Source: Myxococcales bacterium (GTDB lineage: Bacteria > Myxococcota_A > Polyangia > Nannocystales > Nannocystaceae). From it: a DNA stretch of 64,000 nt. Below are positions 35,193 to 43,574 of this stretch, one piece after another (the first letter of the stretch is position 1; every line of letters begins with the position of its first letter). Location: contig JACKDV010000013.1 of NCBI GenBank assembly GCA_020633315.1, positions 170,244-234,243 of the forward strand, read 5' to 3'. The translations under genes were made by a program, and so were the position numbers. Under the pieces are notes generated by a model. That model was not told where the DNA came from. It made no database searches and was given only the letters and a program-made list of their open reading frames with translations.

Positions 35193-36674
35193 ATGAGCAT
35201 GACGGACGAGATGGAGGGTGGGCCCCGGGTGCCCAGCGAGCTCGGCGAGTACCAGCCCGTGGAGCGCCTGGGGAGCGGAGGCATGGGCGAGGTGTGGCTG
35301 GCGAGCAAGGACGGGCTGATCAAGCCACGCGCGCTCAAGATCCTGCGGCCCGAGCTTGCCCAAGACCAGGAATACCGGCGTCGGTTCTTCCGCGAGGCGG
35401 AGATCGGAGCGGGCCTACGCCACTGCCGAATCGTGTCGGTCTACGACTTCGGCGAGGCCCAGGGACACCTCTACCTGGTGATGGACTTCATCGATGGGGT
35501 CGACCTGGCGACGCTGTGCCGGGCCGTGGAGGAGGGCGGCGAGCAGCTCCCCTACGAGGCGATGGGCTATGTGATCGGCGAGGTGTTCGAGGCGCTGCAC
35601 TACGCCCACACGCGAACGGTGGCCGACCAGTCCCACGGGGTGATCCACCGCGACGTGACGCCGCGCAACGTGATGATCTCGTCGTCGGGCGAGGTGTTCC
35701 TGACCGACTTCGGGATCGCCCGCTACGAGACGGATGCGTCGGGCGAGCACGAGACCTTCGGCACGCTCGAGTACATGGCGCCCGAGCAGGCCCGCGGCCA
35801 GGCATGCTTCGAGAGCGACATCTACGGGGCGGCCGGGGTGCTGCACTTCATGCTGACCGGCGAGGCGCCGCGCCGGGTGGCGCGGGCGCGAGACTTCCTC
35901 GCCAGCCTGAGCGCGCCGCCGCCGGCGACGGGCCGCCGCGACGTGCCGGAGCCGCTCGAGCGCCTGCGGGTGGTGGGGCTCGAGCCCGAGGTGGGGCGCC
36001 GCATCGCGACCGCCAACGATGCGCTGACGGTCATCGACCGCTGGCGAGGGTACCGGAGGGCGACGCGGATCCTCGCGCAGCTGTACCGGCGGTACATCGG
36101 CAAGCCGCGCTCGGGCATGTCGGGGCTGCTGGCCGCCGCCAAGGCGCGCCGCAAGGCCGAGGGCCAGACCTGCAGCGCGGCGATGGCCCAGTCGGAGCCG
36201 GCCCCTCCAACGGAGTCGAGCCGGATGACGGTGAAGGTGTCGCGCGACCACGATGCCCGTGAAGAGGAGCCGGGCGATCGAGGTGCGAAGGACGAGGACG
36301 TCGGGAGGGGCGTGGACAGCGAGGCGGTGACCCAGCGCAAGGCACCAGTGGGTCCCGAGCCGGTGCCGAGGACGGCGAGGCAGCACGACGGCGCCGAGGC
36401 AGAGCCGCTCGAGGACGACGAGGACGACGCATGGAATCGGCCGTGGTGGCGTGACGCGGGAGAGGAGGACGAGGAATCGATCGAGGAGGAGGAGACGGTG
36501 CCCTTCCTACCGGACCGCAGGGAGGCCGATGCACCACGACTACGGCGAAGGAGCCGTCGGTCGCCGTCCGATCCATCGGCCGACGTGGCGCACCTTCCCG
36601 CGATCTCGATGACGAAGAAGCCGACCGATCGCTCCGATGACGGCGGCCGTGCGACCGGGGAGGCTCGGTCATGA
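35193..36674 (+). CDS. cytosolic Hanks-type Ser/Thr kinase
   Basis: This is a 493-residue kinase. The N-terminal kinase domain (about 15-290) is complete: LGSGGMGEVWLA, Lys in ALKILRPEL, VIHRDVTPRNVMI with HRD, DFGIARYE and EYMAPEQARG. No membrane segment is seen. The C-terminal 180 residues are acidic and low complexity (EEDEESIEEEETVPF), probably a docking or regulatory tail. The stop overlaps the next kinase start as ATGA, so both kinases are made together. Likely substrates are the partner kinase and the FHA activator encoded divergently. Confidence 0.85.
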   Translation: MSMTDEMEGGPRVPSELGEYQPVERLGSGGMGEVWLASKDGLIKPRALKILRPELAQDQEYRRRFFREAEIGAGLRHCRIVSVYDFGEAQGHLYLVMDFIDGVDLATLCRAVEEGGEQLPYEAMGYVIGEVFEALHYAHTRTVADQSHGVIHRDVTPRNVMISSSGEVFLTDFGIARYETDASGEHETFGTLEYMAPEQARGQACFESDIYGAAGVLHFMLTGEAPRRVARARDFLASLSAPPPATGRRDVPEPLERLRVVGLEPEVGRRIATANDALTVIDRWRGYRRATRILAQLYRRYIGKPRSGMSGLLAAAKARRKAEGQTCSAAMAQSEPAPPTESSRMTVKVSRDHDAREEEPGDRGAKDEDVGRGVDSEAVTQRKAPVGPEPVPRTARQHDGAEAEPLEDDEDDAWNRPWWRDAGEEDEESIEEEETVPFLPDRREADAPRLRRRSRRSPSDPSADVAHLPAISMTKKPTDRSDDGGRATGEARS

Positions 36675-38302
36675 GCGCCGCCCACGAAGCTGCGGTCCCG
36701 GGCCTGCCCCGGGTGGGCGAGGTGCTCGACGGGCGCTTCGAGCTGCTCGGCCCGCTCGGCGAAGGGGGCATGGGGCACGTGTTCCGGGCGCGAGATCGTC
36801 GATGGGGACGGGAGGTGGCGCTCAAGCTGCTCACGCCGCGCTACCTCGGGCGACCCGAGCGGGAGCTGCGGTTCCTGCGGGAGCTGGAGCTGGGGCGGCG
36901 GGCCGAGCAGCACCGCAACCTGGTCGACGTCCTCGATGGGGGGCGGCTGCAGGACTTGGGCTGGCCGTTCGTGGTGACCGAGCTGGTCAACGGGCGCGAC
37001 CTGGCCGGCCGGCTCGCGCTGGGGCCCCTGCAGGCCCCCGACGCCGCCCGCCTGGCGCGGCAGGTGGCCGGGGCGGTGCTGGCCCTGCACCGGGCCGGCA
37101 TCGTGCACCGCGACGTGACCACGATGAACGTGCTGGTGGCCGACGGCGATGCCGTGCTGATCGACCTGAGCCATGCGTGCGAGGTGGCGGCACCGCAGGT
37201 GTCACCGGGTGAGCACGGGCGACTGACGCGGGAGAACGAGGTGCCGGGCACCGATCACTACATGCCGCCCGAGCAGGCCCGGGCCGAGCCGGCCCAGCCG
37301 GCGATGGACGTGTATGCGTTCGGGGTGATGCTGGTGCACATGCTCACCGGGGTGGCACCGGGGCACTGCGGGCGCGAAGCGTTCATCGAGCTGCAGCGCG
37401 AGGGACGACTGCGACCGCCGCGGATCGACACGCGGGTGTACACCGAGGTCCCGCTGGCGCTGGCCGAGCTGGTGGACGCCTGCGTGGCCGCGGAGCCCGA
37501 GCGGCGGCCGACGATGGACGAGGTGGTGCGCCGGCTCGACGAGCAGCTCGTGGTGATGACGGCCTCGGTCGAGACGGGCGACGAGGTGGTCGCGGCGAAC
37601 GAGGCGGGCACCATGGCGGCAGCGGCTCGACAGGTGCAGCCGGCCGGGCCAGAGCGGTCGAGGTGGACGATGGTGGCCGCGGTTGGCGTGGTGGCCATGC
37701 TGGCAGGGCTGGCAGGGCTGTGGCCGGGGTCGGAGGAGAAGACGAACGAAGCGACCGTGCAGATCGAGGCGCCCTCGGAGCCTACGCGGGTCGTGGGCTC
37801 GGAGAGACCTTCGGAGCCCACCGAGCCCGCGCCGAAGCGAGCCCTACCCGCGTCGCCGCCACCCACCGCGGCAGCACCACTGGTCACAGATGATCCAGCG
37901 CCGAAGCCGAGCCCTCCGCCGGTGGCGCTCGATGCCGATGGCTTTGACGACCGCCCCACGACACAACGCGGAATCAGGTCCGCGGACCGTTCCTGGCGAA
38001 CGCATCGCCCCAAGCCGACCCCGGCCCCGCCGCCCGAGCCACCGGAGCTGGAGCCCTGCGAGGAGATCCTCGAGCAGGCCACCGCCGCCCGGGAGGGCCG
38101 CCGCTGGTCACGGGTGGTCCAGCTCGCCGGATCGTCGCGATGCTGGGACGATCCCACGGCTGGCATGCGACTGCAGATCAAGGCACTCTCCGAGCTCGGG
38201 CGGTATGGTGACTGCATGAAGCTCGCGGAGACCTCGAGCGACCCAGAGCTGAAGCGACTGGGCTCCTTCTGCGCCAGGCAGCACGAAGTGGAGGCCCCGT
38301 GA
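36671..38302 (+). CDS. membrane-anchored Hanks-type kinase with DFG changed to DLS
   Basis: This is a 543-residue kinase-like protein. Glycine loop GEGGMGHVFRARD, Lys in VALKLLTP and VHRDVTTMNVLV are present. The metal-binding DFG motif reads DLS (AVLIDLSHACE near 37155-37180), keeping the Asp. A membrane segment follows (MVAAVGVVAMLAGLAGLWPG), then a Pro/Thr-rich stretch and a Cys-containing helical C-terminus outside. It starts at an ATG overlapping the upstream kinase stop and ends in a GTGA overlap with the next gene. Activity is plausible because the Asp is retained, but it may be a weak kinase or a sensor pseudokinase. Confidence 0.8.
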   Translation: MSAAHEAAVPGLPRVGEVLDGRFELLGPLGEGGMGHVFRARDRRWGREVALKLLTPRYLGRPERELRFLRELELGRRAEQHRNLVDVLDGGRLQDLGWPFVVTELVNGRDLAGRLALGPLQAPDAARLARQVAGAVLALHRAGIVHRDVTTMNVLVADGDAVLIDLSHACEVAAPQVSPGEHGRLTRENEVPGTDHYMPPEQARAEPAQPAMDVYAFGVMLVHMLTGVAPGHCGREAFIELQREGRLRPPRIDTRVYTEVPLALAELVDACVAAEPERRPTMDEVVRRLDEQLVVMTASVETGDEVVAANEAGTMAAAARQVQPAGPERSRWTMVAAVGVVAMLAGLAGLWPGSEEKTNEATVQIEAPSEPTRVVGSERPSEPTEPAPKRALPASPPPTAAAPLVTDDPAPKPSPPPVALDADGFDDRPTTQRGIRSADRSWRTHRPKPTPAPPPEPPELEPCEEILEQATAAREGRRWSRVVQLAGSSRCWDDPTAGMRLQIKALSELGRYGDCMKLAETSSDPELKRLGSFCARQHEVEAP

Positions 38303-39141
38303 TCCGGCGCGTGCTCGGGATGGTGCTGCTGGTCGCCGTGGTGTCCCGGCCCGTGATCGCAGCCGGGGTGCCAGCCTCCACGGAAGCCTCGTCGCGGGAG
38401 GTGGCGCTGCGGATCGACCACTCGGGGCTGCTCGAGCACCAGGATGCGACCGCGGCCGAGGAGACCGCACAGTACGTGCAACGAGACGGCATCGCGGCGC
38501 TGCGAGAGGCCCACGGGGTGACCGTGCTCGAGGACGCGGCCACCCCGGAGATCGTGGTCGAGCTGGGCTGGGTCGACTACGGGCAGTCGATCTATCGCAT
38601 CACCATGAAGACGCACCGACCCGGCGAGGATGCGCGCACGCTGGAGAGCTTCGAGTGTCCCTGCATCGACTCGGGGGTGAGCGAGGCAGTGCTACAGCGG
38701 CTGCCGGCCGCGCTCGAGCAGCTCGACGAGCGGCCGCCCGCAGCCGAGCCGGCAGTGCCCACCGAGGACGAGCCGGCCGTCGCCGAGGAAGAGACGCCCG
38801 ACGCCCCGCCGAGCCCCCGGTCGCCGATCAGCGTGGTCGGTATCACCGGCGCCGTGCTCGCTGCAGGAGGCGTGGGGGCCCTGGGCTTCGGAATCAGTCG
38901 CTGGGCCAAGGGGGAGCAGCGCGAGCTCGACCCGCACGACGAGGAGCGCGAGCGGGTCCGTGACTACGGGCCCCAGGGGCGCGCCTGGGTCGGCGTCGGG
39001 GCGGCTGGCGTGGCCGCGGGCGCCACCATGCTCGTCCTCGATCTCACCGTGCTACGTCGTCGGCGTCGCGCGGCTCCAATCTCGATGGGACCGGTCATCG
39101 GCCCCACGCTCACTGGCATTCGAATCCACGGACGGTTCTGA
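38299..39141 (+). CDS. exported membrane protein of the kinase operon, unknown function
   Basis: The 280-residue protein has a signal peptide (MVLLVAVVSRPVIAAG), then a periplasmic alpha/beta region (ALREAHGVTVLEDAATPEIVVE, YRITMKTHRPGEDARTLESF). After a Pro/Glu linker come two membrane segments (SVVGITGAVLAAGGVGALGFG and WVGVGAAGVAAGATMLVLDL). The layout resembles the PEGA/GlyGly-repeat proteins often found next to myxobacterial kinases, but no family is certain. GTG start overlaps the kinase stop (GTGA). It may be the envelope signal input for the kinases. Confidence 0.6.
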   Translation: MIRRVLGMVLLVAVVSRPVIAAGVPASTEASSREVALRIDHSGLLEHQDATAAEETAQYVQRDGIAALREAHGVTVLEDAATPEIVVELGWVDYGQSIYRITMKTHRPGEDARTLESFECPCIDSGVSEAVLQRLPAALEQLDERPPAAEPAVPTEDEPAVAEEETPDAPPSPRSPISVVGITGAVLAAGGVGALGFGISRWAKGEQRELDPHDEERERVRDYGPQGRAWVGVGAAGVAAGATMLVLDLTVLRRRRRAAPISMGPVIGPTLTGIRIHGRF

Positions 39142-39143
39142 TC

Positions 39144-40640
39144 ATGATTCGCGTTACCGCCATCGTCTCTACCGGCTTCGCCCTAGGCATAGGGCTCGCC
39201 TCCTGTGCACCGCAGCCCGAGGAGGCGTTGCGCGACGATCACTGCGCCAACCAGAACGGCGACGCATGGTGTGCCGAGCGCCATGCGGACGGCTCACGGC
39301 CGTTCTGTGCGCGTGGCTCGTGCGGCGACACTCCCGAGCACGATGGGTGCGTGGAGGCGCGGCCCGAGGACGACGCCTGCTACAGCCCCTGCGGCGGGGG
39401 CCTGTCGCTGCCAGAGGATGCGAGCTGCCTCGACGGTGGGACGAATGGCGGCACGGAGACCGGAACCACCGGGTCCGAGACCGGCATCGACGAGGGCAGC
39501 ACCACCGGGCCGATCCCGTGCGAGGGCAACGATGATTGCCCCGACTCGGCGGCACCCTTCTGCGAGCCCGCGAGCGGCGAGTGCGTCCCCTGCGAGGGCA
39601 CCGACGATCCCGACATGGCCTGTGCGTCGCTCGACCCGAGCCGGCCGGTGTGCGTCGAGAGCTCGTGCGTGCAGTGCACGGCGGAGGTCAGCTCGGCCTG
39701 CACCGGCGACACGCCCGTGTGTGACGACGCGACCAACACCTGCGTGGCCTGCACGGACCACGACGAGTGCGGCGAGGCGGCATGCAACCTCTACACCGGG
39801 GCCTGCTTGCCAGCCGATGGCGTGGTGCACGTGGGGCCTGGGCAGGACTTCACCACCCTCGCGGGTGCGGTCGGCTCCTTCGGCCCTGGGACCGAGGGCA
39901 CGATCATCGTGCACGAGAACGACTACATCGAGGCCGTGACCGTGGACGAGCAGCGCGTGCTCGCGTTCCTGGTGGCGGCGGGCGACCAGCCGAGCTGGGA
40001 CACGCCGGGGATCGCCACCGCGCCGCAGCTCACCGTGGGTGATGCCACCGTGCTCATCGATGGTCTCACCCTCGCAGGCAATGGTGCGACGAGCAGTCCG
40101 GGCGTGCTCGTCGACGGCGGACGAGCGTGGGTCGACCGCAGCCGCATCACGACCAACGCGGGCGGGGCCATCGTCGCCCAGGCGGGCGCCGAGCTGACCA
40201 CGCGCAACTGCTTCCTCGGCGGCGACGTCAACGACCGCGACGCCGTGACCGTCGCCGGTGCCACCGCCAGCATGCTCTACACGACGCTCGGCAGCGGCTT
40301 CGGTGCCGCGTCGGCGCTCACCTGCGATGGTGGATCGACGGTGACCATCCGCAACTCGATCCTCGCGACCCGCTCCAGCGACCCCGAGCTGCAGTGCGGT
40401 GGTGCGACCGTCGACGACAGCGCGGCCGAGGCCGACCTGGGCGGCACCAACACCGCGCTGGGCCCCATGAGCCTCGCGTGGTTCACCGACTTCGCCGGCG
40501 GCGACTTCCACCTGAGCCTCGTTCCCGCTGCCCTGATCAACGCCGGCGTGTGGCGGCAGGGCGATCCCTCGGTAGACATCGATGGCGATCTCCGGCCAGA
40601 CACCGAAGACGCCGACGTACCGGGCGCAGACGTACCGTAG
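39144..40640 (+). CDS. Cys-rich lipoprotein with right-handed beta-helix
   Basis: The 498-residue lipoprotein has a lipobox (GFALGIGLASC). Many paired cysteines follow to about residue 230 (CEGNDDCPDSAAPFCEPASG and similar EGF-like repeats). A right-handed parallel beta-helix follows (GTIIVHENDYIEAVTVDEQ, ATVLIDGLTLAGNGATSSPG, GGSTVTIRNSILATRSSD). It ends with an Asp-rich GDLRPDTEDADVPGADVP. It is the last gene of the kinase operon, two bases after the previous stop. Such proteins are surface or periplasmic carbohydrate-binding candidates; no catalytic residues are evident. Confidence 0.7.
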   Translation: MIRVTAIVSTGFALGIGLASCAPQPEEALRDDHCANQNGDAWCAERHADGSRPFCARGSCGDTPEHDGCVEARPEDDACYSPCGGGLSLPEDASCLDGGTNGGTETGTTGSETGIDEGSTTGPIPCEGNDDCPDSAAPFCEPASGECVPCEGTDDPDMACASLDPSRPVCVESSCVQCTAEVSSACTGDTPVCDDATNTCVACTDHDECGEAACNLYTGACLPADGVVHVGPGQDFTTLAGAVGSFGPGTEGTIIVHENDYIEAVTVDEQRVLAFLVAAGDQPSWDTPGIATAPQLTVGDATVLIDGLTLAGNGATSSPGVLVDGGRAWVDRSRITTNAGGAIVAQAGAELTTRNCFLGGDVNDRDAVTVAGATASMLYTTLGSGFGAASALTCDGGSTVTIRNSILATRSSDPELQCGGATVDDSAAEADLGGTNTALGPMSLAWFTDFAGGDFHLSLVPAALINAGVWRQGDPSVDIDGDLRPDTEDADVPGADVP

Positions 40641-40782
40641 CCCGCGGTCGCCAACGGACCGTCGCTCCTCGACTCAGGTCGGAACACCCCACTCGGTCGC
40701 CGGAGCACGGGTGCTGCTCCCACCGGCACAGCACCGAGGGCCCAGATCTCGCAACCGTGGGAATTCCGGGCCGTCCGTGTTC

Positions 40783-40798
40783 CGGTACGACCCTTGCC
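40783..40798 (+). promoter_or_regulatory. sigma-54 promoter of the Fis-like gene
   Basis: CGGTACG, four bases and TTGC with exact GG-N10-GC spacing. The predicted start near 40809 is only about 3 bases before the ATG at 40812, so the message would be almost leaderless. Confidence 0.5.
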
Positions 40799-40811
40799 TC
40801 GTGGTCCGCCG

Positions 40812-41171
40812 ATGAGCACCAAGCAGACCAACGAAGCGCCCACCCGGGGTGATTCGGGATCTCCTCGAGACCCTGCCTTCTTCCGCAATTGGATCGAGCT
40901 CGGCCGGCGCGTGGAGAGGGTGGCGGCTCGGACCGCACCGGGCTCGCTGCCCCACCTGCTCCTCGAGGCCGAGCGGCTCATCGTCCAGACGGTCTGGCGA
41001 GCGCTGGGGGACAACCTCTCGCACGTCGCCGGGTACCTCCAGGTCTCGCGCAAGCGCATCCGCGATGCCCTCGACGAGGTACGGGTGTCTCGGCCCGCTC
41101 CACGCCGCGGCGAGGGATCGAGCGCTCACCCGAGGCCCACCGAGCCGACCGCGAATGCCCGGCCGTCCTGA
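40812..41171 (+). CDS. small Fis-type helix-turn-helix protein
   Basis: In this 119-residue protein the central part reads as a Fis/HTH_8 DNA-binding domain (LIVQTVWRALGDNLSHVAGY, LQVSRKRIRDALDEV). It resembles the C-terminus of the sigma-54 activator at 33594-34949 but has no AAA+ or FHA domain. The ends are Arg/Pro-rich and disordered. It may compete with or assist that activator at shared sites. It closes the signalling module and has a sigma-54-like promoter of its own. Confidence 0.65.
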   Translation: MSTKQTNEAPTRGDSGSPRDPAFFRNWIELGRRVERVAARTAPGSLPHLLLEAERLIVQTVWRALGDNLSHVAGYLQVSRKRIRDALDEVRVSRPAPRRGEGSSAHPRPTEPTANARPS

Positions 41172-41292
41172 GCTCGTGACTGGGTTCCATTTGGATCCGC
41201 GCGGGCCAGGAGTCTTCTGCATCTTGCTCGGTGTTGCCTTTCCGGCACCGAGCGCTGCAAAAGCTGGCGGTCGTATCGGCTTGTCAGCTGAG

Positions 41293-41316
41293 CCCCCGAG
41301 GCTTTCGCCTCGGGGG
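41293..41316 (-). terminator. terminator hairpin beside the truncated tRNA-Asp
   Basis: CCCCCGAGG and CCTCGGGGG pair around a 6-base loop. It is equivalent to the terminator of the intact tRNA-Asp at 47464-47494 but with a different loop, showing that the duplication includes tRNA downstream DNA. Confidence 0.6.
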
Positions 41317-41322
41317 GCTTTG

Positions 41323-41380
41323 CGGGGCGGACGGGGCTCGAACCCGCGACCTCCGGCGTGACAGGCCGGCGTTATAACCA
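41323..41380 (-). pseudogene. 3' part of a tRNA-Asp gene
   Basis: Fifty-eight bases match the intact tRNA-Asp at 47500-47573 without mismatch: discriminator, acceptor 3' strand, T arm, variable loop, anticodon arm (GTC) and part of the D arm. The match stops in the D arm, where the broken SEFIR gene begins. Such 3' duplications are typical of attachment sites left by tRNA-integrating elements. Confidence 0.8.
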
Positions 41381-41752
41381 CCGGAACGCGTGCGAGCCCA
41401 GACCTTGCAGGAACTTCGGAACATCCAGCGGCGAGCCGTCGAGCTGGATGACCCGAAACCGGTCGGCCTGCATCTTCTGGTCGTAGGTCTCCCCCCGCGC
41501 GAGGGCACCCTCCTGCGCTACACCTCGCCCCACCCCTCCCGGTACCTCCCCATCCACACGCTCGGCGTAGGTCGGCGTGCACACGCACAGCACCACGTCT
41601 GCCTCCGCAAGCACCCGCTCGATGTGCACCGCCCAGTTGGTGGGAGGGATCTCCTGGAGCACGTCCAGGAAGACCTCGAAGCCCTCCTCCTCGAGCGCGA
41701 CCGCCATCGCCTGCACCAGCAGATCGTGCGACCGTGTCTCGTGGCTGTAGCT
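41375..41752 (-). pseudogene. SEFIR-domain gene, N-terminus missing
   Basis: Reads from SYSHETRSHDLLVQAMAVAL through GFEVFLDVLQEIPPTNWAV, ADVVLCVCTPTYAERVDGEV and EGALARGETYDQKMQ to LDGSPLDVPKFLQGLGSHAF, where it runs into the tRNA fragment. This is most of a SEFIR domain (TIR-related, used in conflict systems), but the first strand (VRVFI) and start codon are missing. The KAP NTPase stop codon lies exactly at the junction. The C-terminal part is absent from the second copy at 46936-47236. Confidence 0.75.
41506..41752. repeat. 247-bp direct repeat, copy 1
   Basis: About 97 percent identical (roughly seven mismatches, no gaps) to 46936-47182. It covers the central SEFIR coding region and ends at the KAP junction. 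Confidence 0.85.
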
Positions 41753-43454
41753 ATCGGCGGAGCCGCTGGATCTCCAGATCGAGCCCGACCCCCTTGAGCT
41801 CCTTGAGATCGTCGAGGAACTGTCGCCCTTCTCGTCGAGCTCCGATTCGGTAGACCTCGGGCGAGAACAGCTGGAGCAGCACCAGTCGCGCGAGCAGCAG
41901 GGGCTCGTAGTCGGCTGCCCCGAAGCTGCGCTCGTCGACCAGCTCGCGTGCGACCTCGTCGAGCAGCGAGAACAGCTCGGCGGCCCGGATGAGCTTGCGG
42001 GGCACGCCGGGGACACAGCGCTCGAAGAGCTCTAGCAGCTCGTCGTTCCACCCGGGTGACTCGGGCGCCGTTTCGGGAACGAGCTGTGCTCGCTCTTCGA
42101 GTGCGAGCCTGTCGTCCTCACGCGGGAATCGAGCCCGGGCCGAGGCTCGGAACAGCTTGGGGTACTCCTGCTGCAAGAACGTGCGGGTCTCCGCCTCGAC
42201 GAGCGGGGGCACGCGCACGGGGAGATGGACGATCTTCTCGAGGTACTCCGCTCCGCTGATCGGCGCGCCTCGACCCGTGCCCTCGGAGCGCGCCGACTCG
42301 GCGGTGTCACCCGTGGGCACGTAGTCGCGGTAGCGATGCAGGATCCCGCGCTCGATCACTTCGTCGTCGACCCCGAGCACGAACGCGCAGCCGGGAACCT
42401 CGAGAAACAGCTTGATCGACTCCAGCACCTCGACCGCCTTCTCGGGGAGGCAGCGGTCGAGGTCGTCGATCAGGAACAGCAGGTCGAGCCGATGGTCACC
42501 GTTCTCGTCCAATTGGGCTGGGCTCGAGCCACCGCTCGGAGGGAGGGCCTTCGTCAGCTTCGCGATCTGCTGATCCACCGCTTCGCGATCGCTTGCGAGT
42601 GTTCTCCCGCGCCGCTTTCGACTCCAAATGCCCAGGCGCCCGATCTCCCCCGTGATCTCTTCCCGCTTCCGCTCTAGCTCCTGAATGGCCAGCCGACGAG
42701 CGTCGTTCTCCTTGTGGCCCAGCCCCTCTTGTGCCTCCTCGATCCACTTCAACGCCTCGGGCCGCTCGCCCCGGCCCGTCAGGGCCCGCATGTAGCTGCG
42801 CAGGTCGAAGTACAGCGACTCGTACGCCTCGAGCGGCGAGGGTGCGGCGCTTCCCGTCTCTTGCCGTTCCTTCCGCCGAGCAAGGAAGACGTCGATCGAC
42901 TTGCCCGCATCCAGCCCGACCTTCGCTCCCGTAGCAGCGCCGATCCTACCGAAGCTCAGCTCCCCCTTGAACCCGCTGGCCAGCGCGAGCGCAGCGTCCC
43001 CGAGCATGAGCATCGACCGTCGAGCCCAGCGCCACACAGCCTTCGGCTTCGTCTCCCTCGGTGCGTACTCGCTCAGGAACTGGCGCACCGACGCCTCCGC
43101 GGTCTTGAGCATCGGCACCACGAGGTGAGGCTCGCGCTCGAACTGCCAGGCGTTGAAGAACACCGGCACCGTGATCCGCTGCTGCTCCGCTCGCCGCTCC
43201 TCGCTCATGCGGCTTTGTCGCTCGCGAAACTCGGTCTCGACGCTTCGCAGCCAGGTCGTCTTGCCGCAGCCCCAAGGCCCGTAGATCCCCACCACCAGCG
43301 CTTGGTCGCCGCGAGAGGGACCGTGCATCGCACGCTCGTCCGGGGGTCCATGCCGTTGCTGTGCCTCGAAGTACCGCTCCAGGCGGCTGACGAGAGCACC
43401 GACGTAGCGCTCGGCGCCGAAGTGCACCTTGGCAGGGGAGGGCTCGGTCGGCAC
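41751..43454 (-). CDS. KAP-family P-loop NTPase
   Basis: The 567-residue protein has KAP features: Walker A VGIYGPWGCGKTTW early, FFNAWQFEREPHLVVPML, a central Lys/Glu helical insert, Walker B LLFLIDDLDRCLPEKAVEVL and FVLGVDDEVIERGI. Unlike typical KAP proteins no clear pair of membrane helices is seen. KAP NTPases occur in prokaryotic immunity and membrane-associated signalling. GTG at 43454 is preferred to a TTG at 43472 because a TGC-TAGCAT -10 ends 8 bases before it. The C-terminus stops abruptly at the SEFIR repeat junction and may be shortened. Confidence 0.8.
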   Translation of the reverse strand: MPTEPSPAKVHFGAERYVGALVSRLERYFEAQQRHGPPDERAMHGPSRGDQALVVGIYGPWGCGKTTWLRSVETEFRERQSRMSEERRAEQQRITVPVFFNAWQFEREPHLVVPMLKTAEASVRQFLSEYAPRETKPKAVWRWARRSMLMLGDAALALASGFKGELSFGRIGAATGAKVGLDAGKSIDVFLARRKERQETGSAAPSPLEAYESLYFDLRSYMRALTGRGERPEALKWIEEAQEGLGHKENDARRLAIQELERKREEITGEIGRLGIWSRKRRGRTLASDREAVDQQIAKLTKALPPSGGSSPAQLDENGDHRLDLLFLIDDLDRCLPEKAVEVLESIKLFLEVPGCAFVLGVDDEVIERGILHRYRDYVPTGDTAESARSEGTGRGAPISGAEYLEKIVHLPVRVPPLVEAETRTFLQQEYPKLFRASARARFPREDDRLALEERAQLVPETAPESPGWNDELLELFERCVPGVPRKLIRAAELFSLLDEVARELVDERSFGAADYEPLLLARLVLLQLFSPEVYRIGARREGRQFLDDLKELKGVGLDLEIQRLRR

Positions 43455-43462
43455 CGCGGGAG

Positions 43463-43471
43463 ATGCTAGCA
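43463..43471 (-). promoter_or_regulatory. extended -10 of the KAP NTPase gene
   Basis: On the minus strand TGC-TAGCAT, ending 8 bases before the GTG at 43454. Confidence 0.45.
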
Positions 43472-43574
43472 AGGCGAGCCCGTGGAGATGGCTCCACTTT
43501 GGAACCCGGCGAGGGCCGGCTCCGCTTCCGTTTGTCTGGTCCTGGCCCGAAGGGGCAGATACCGGCCCGCCCGC

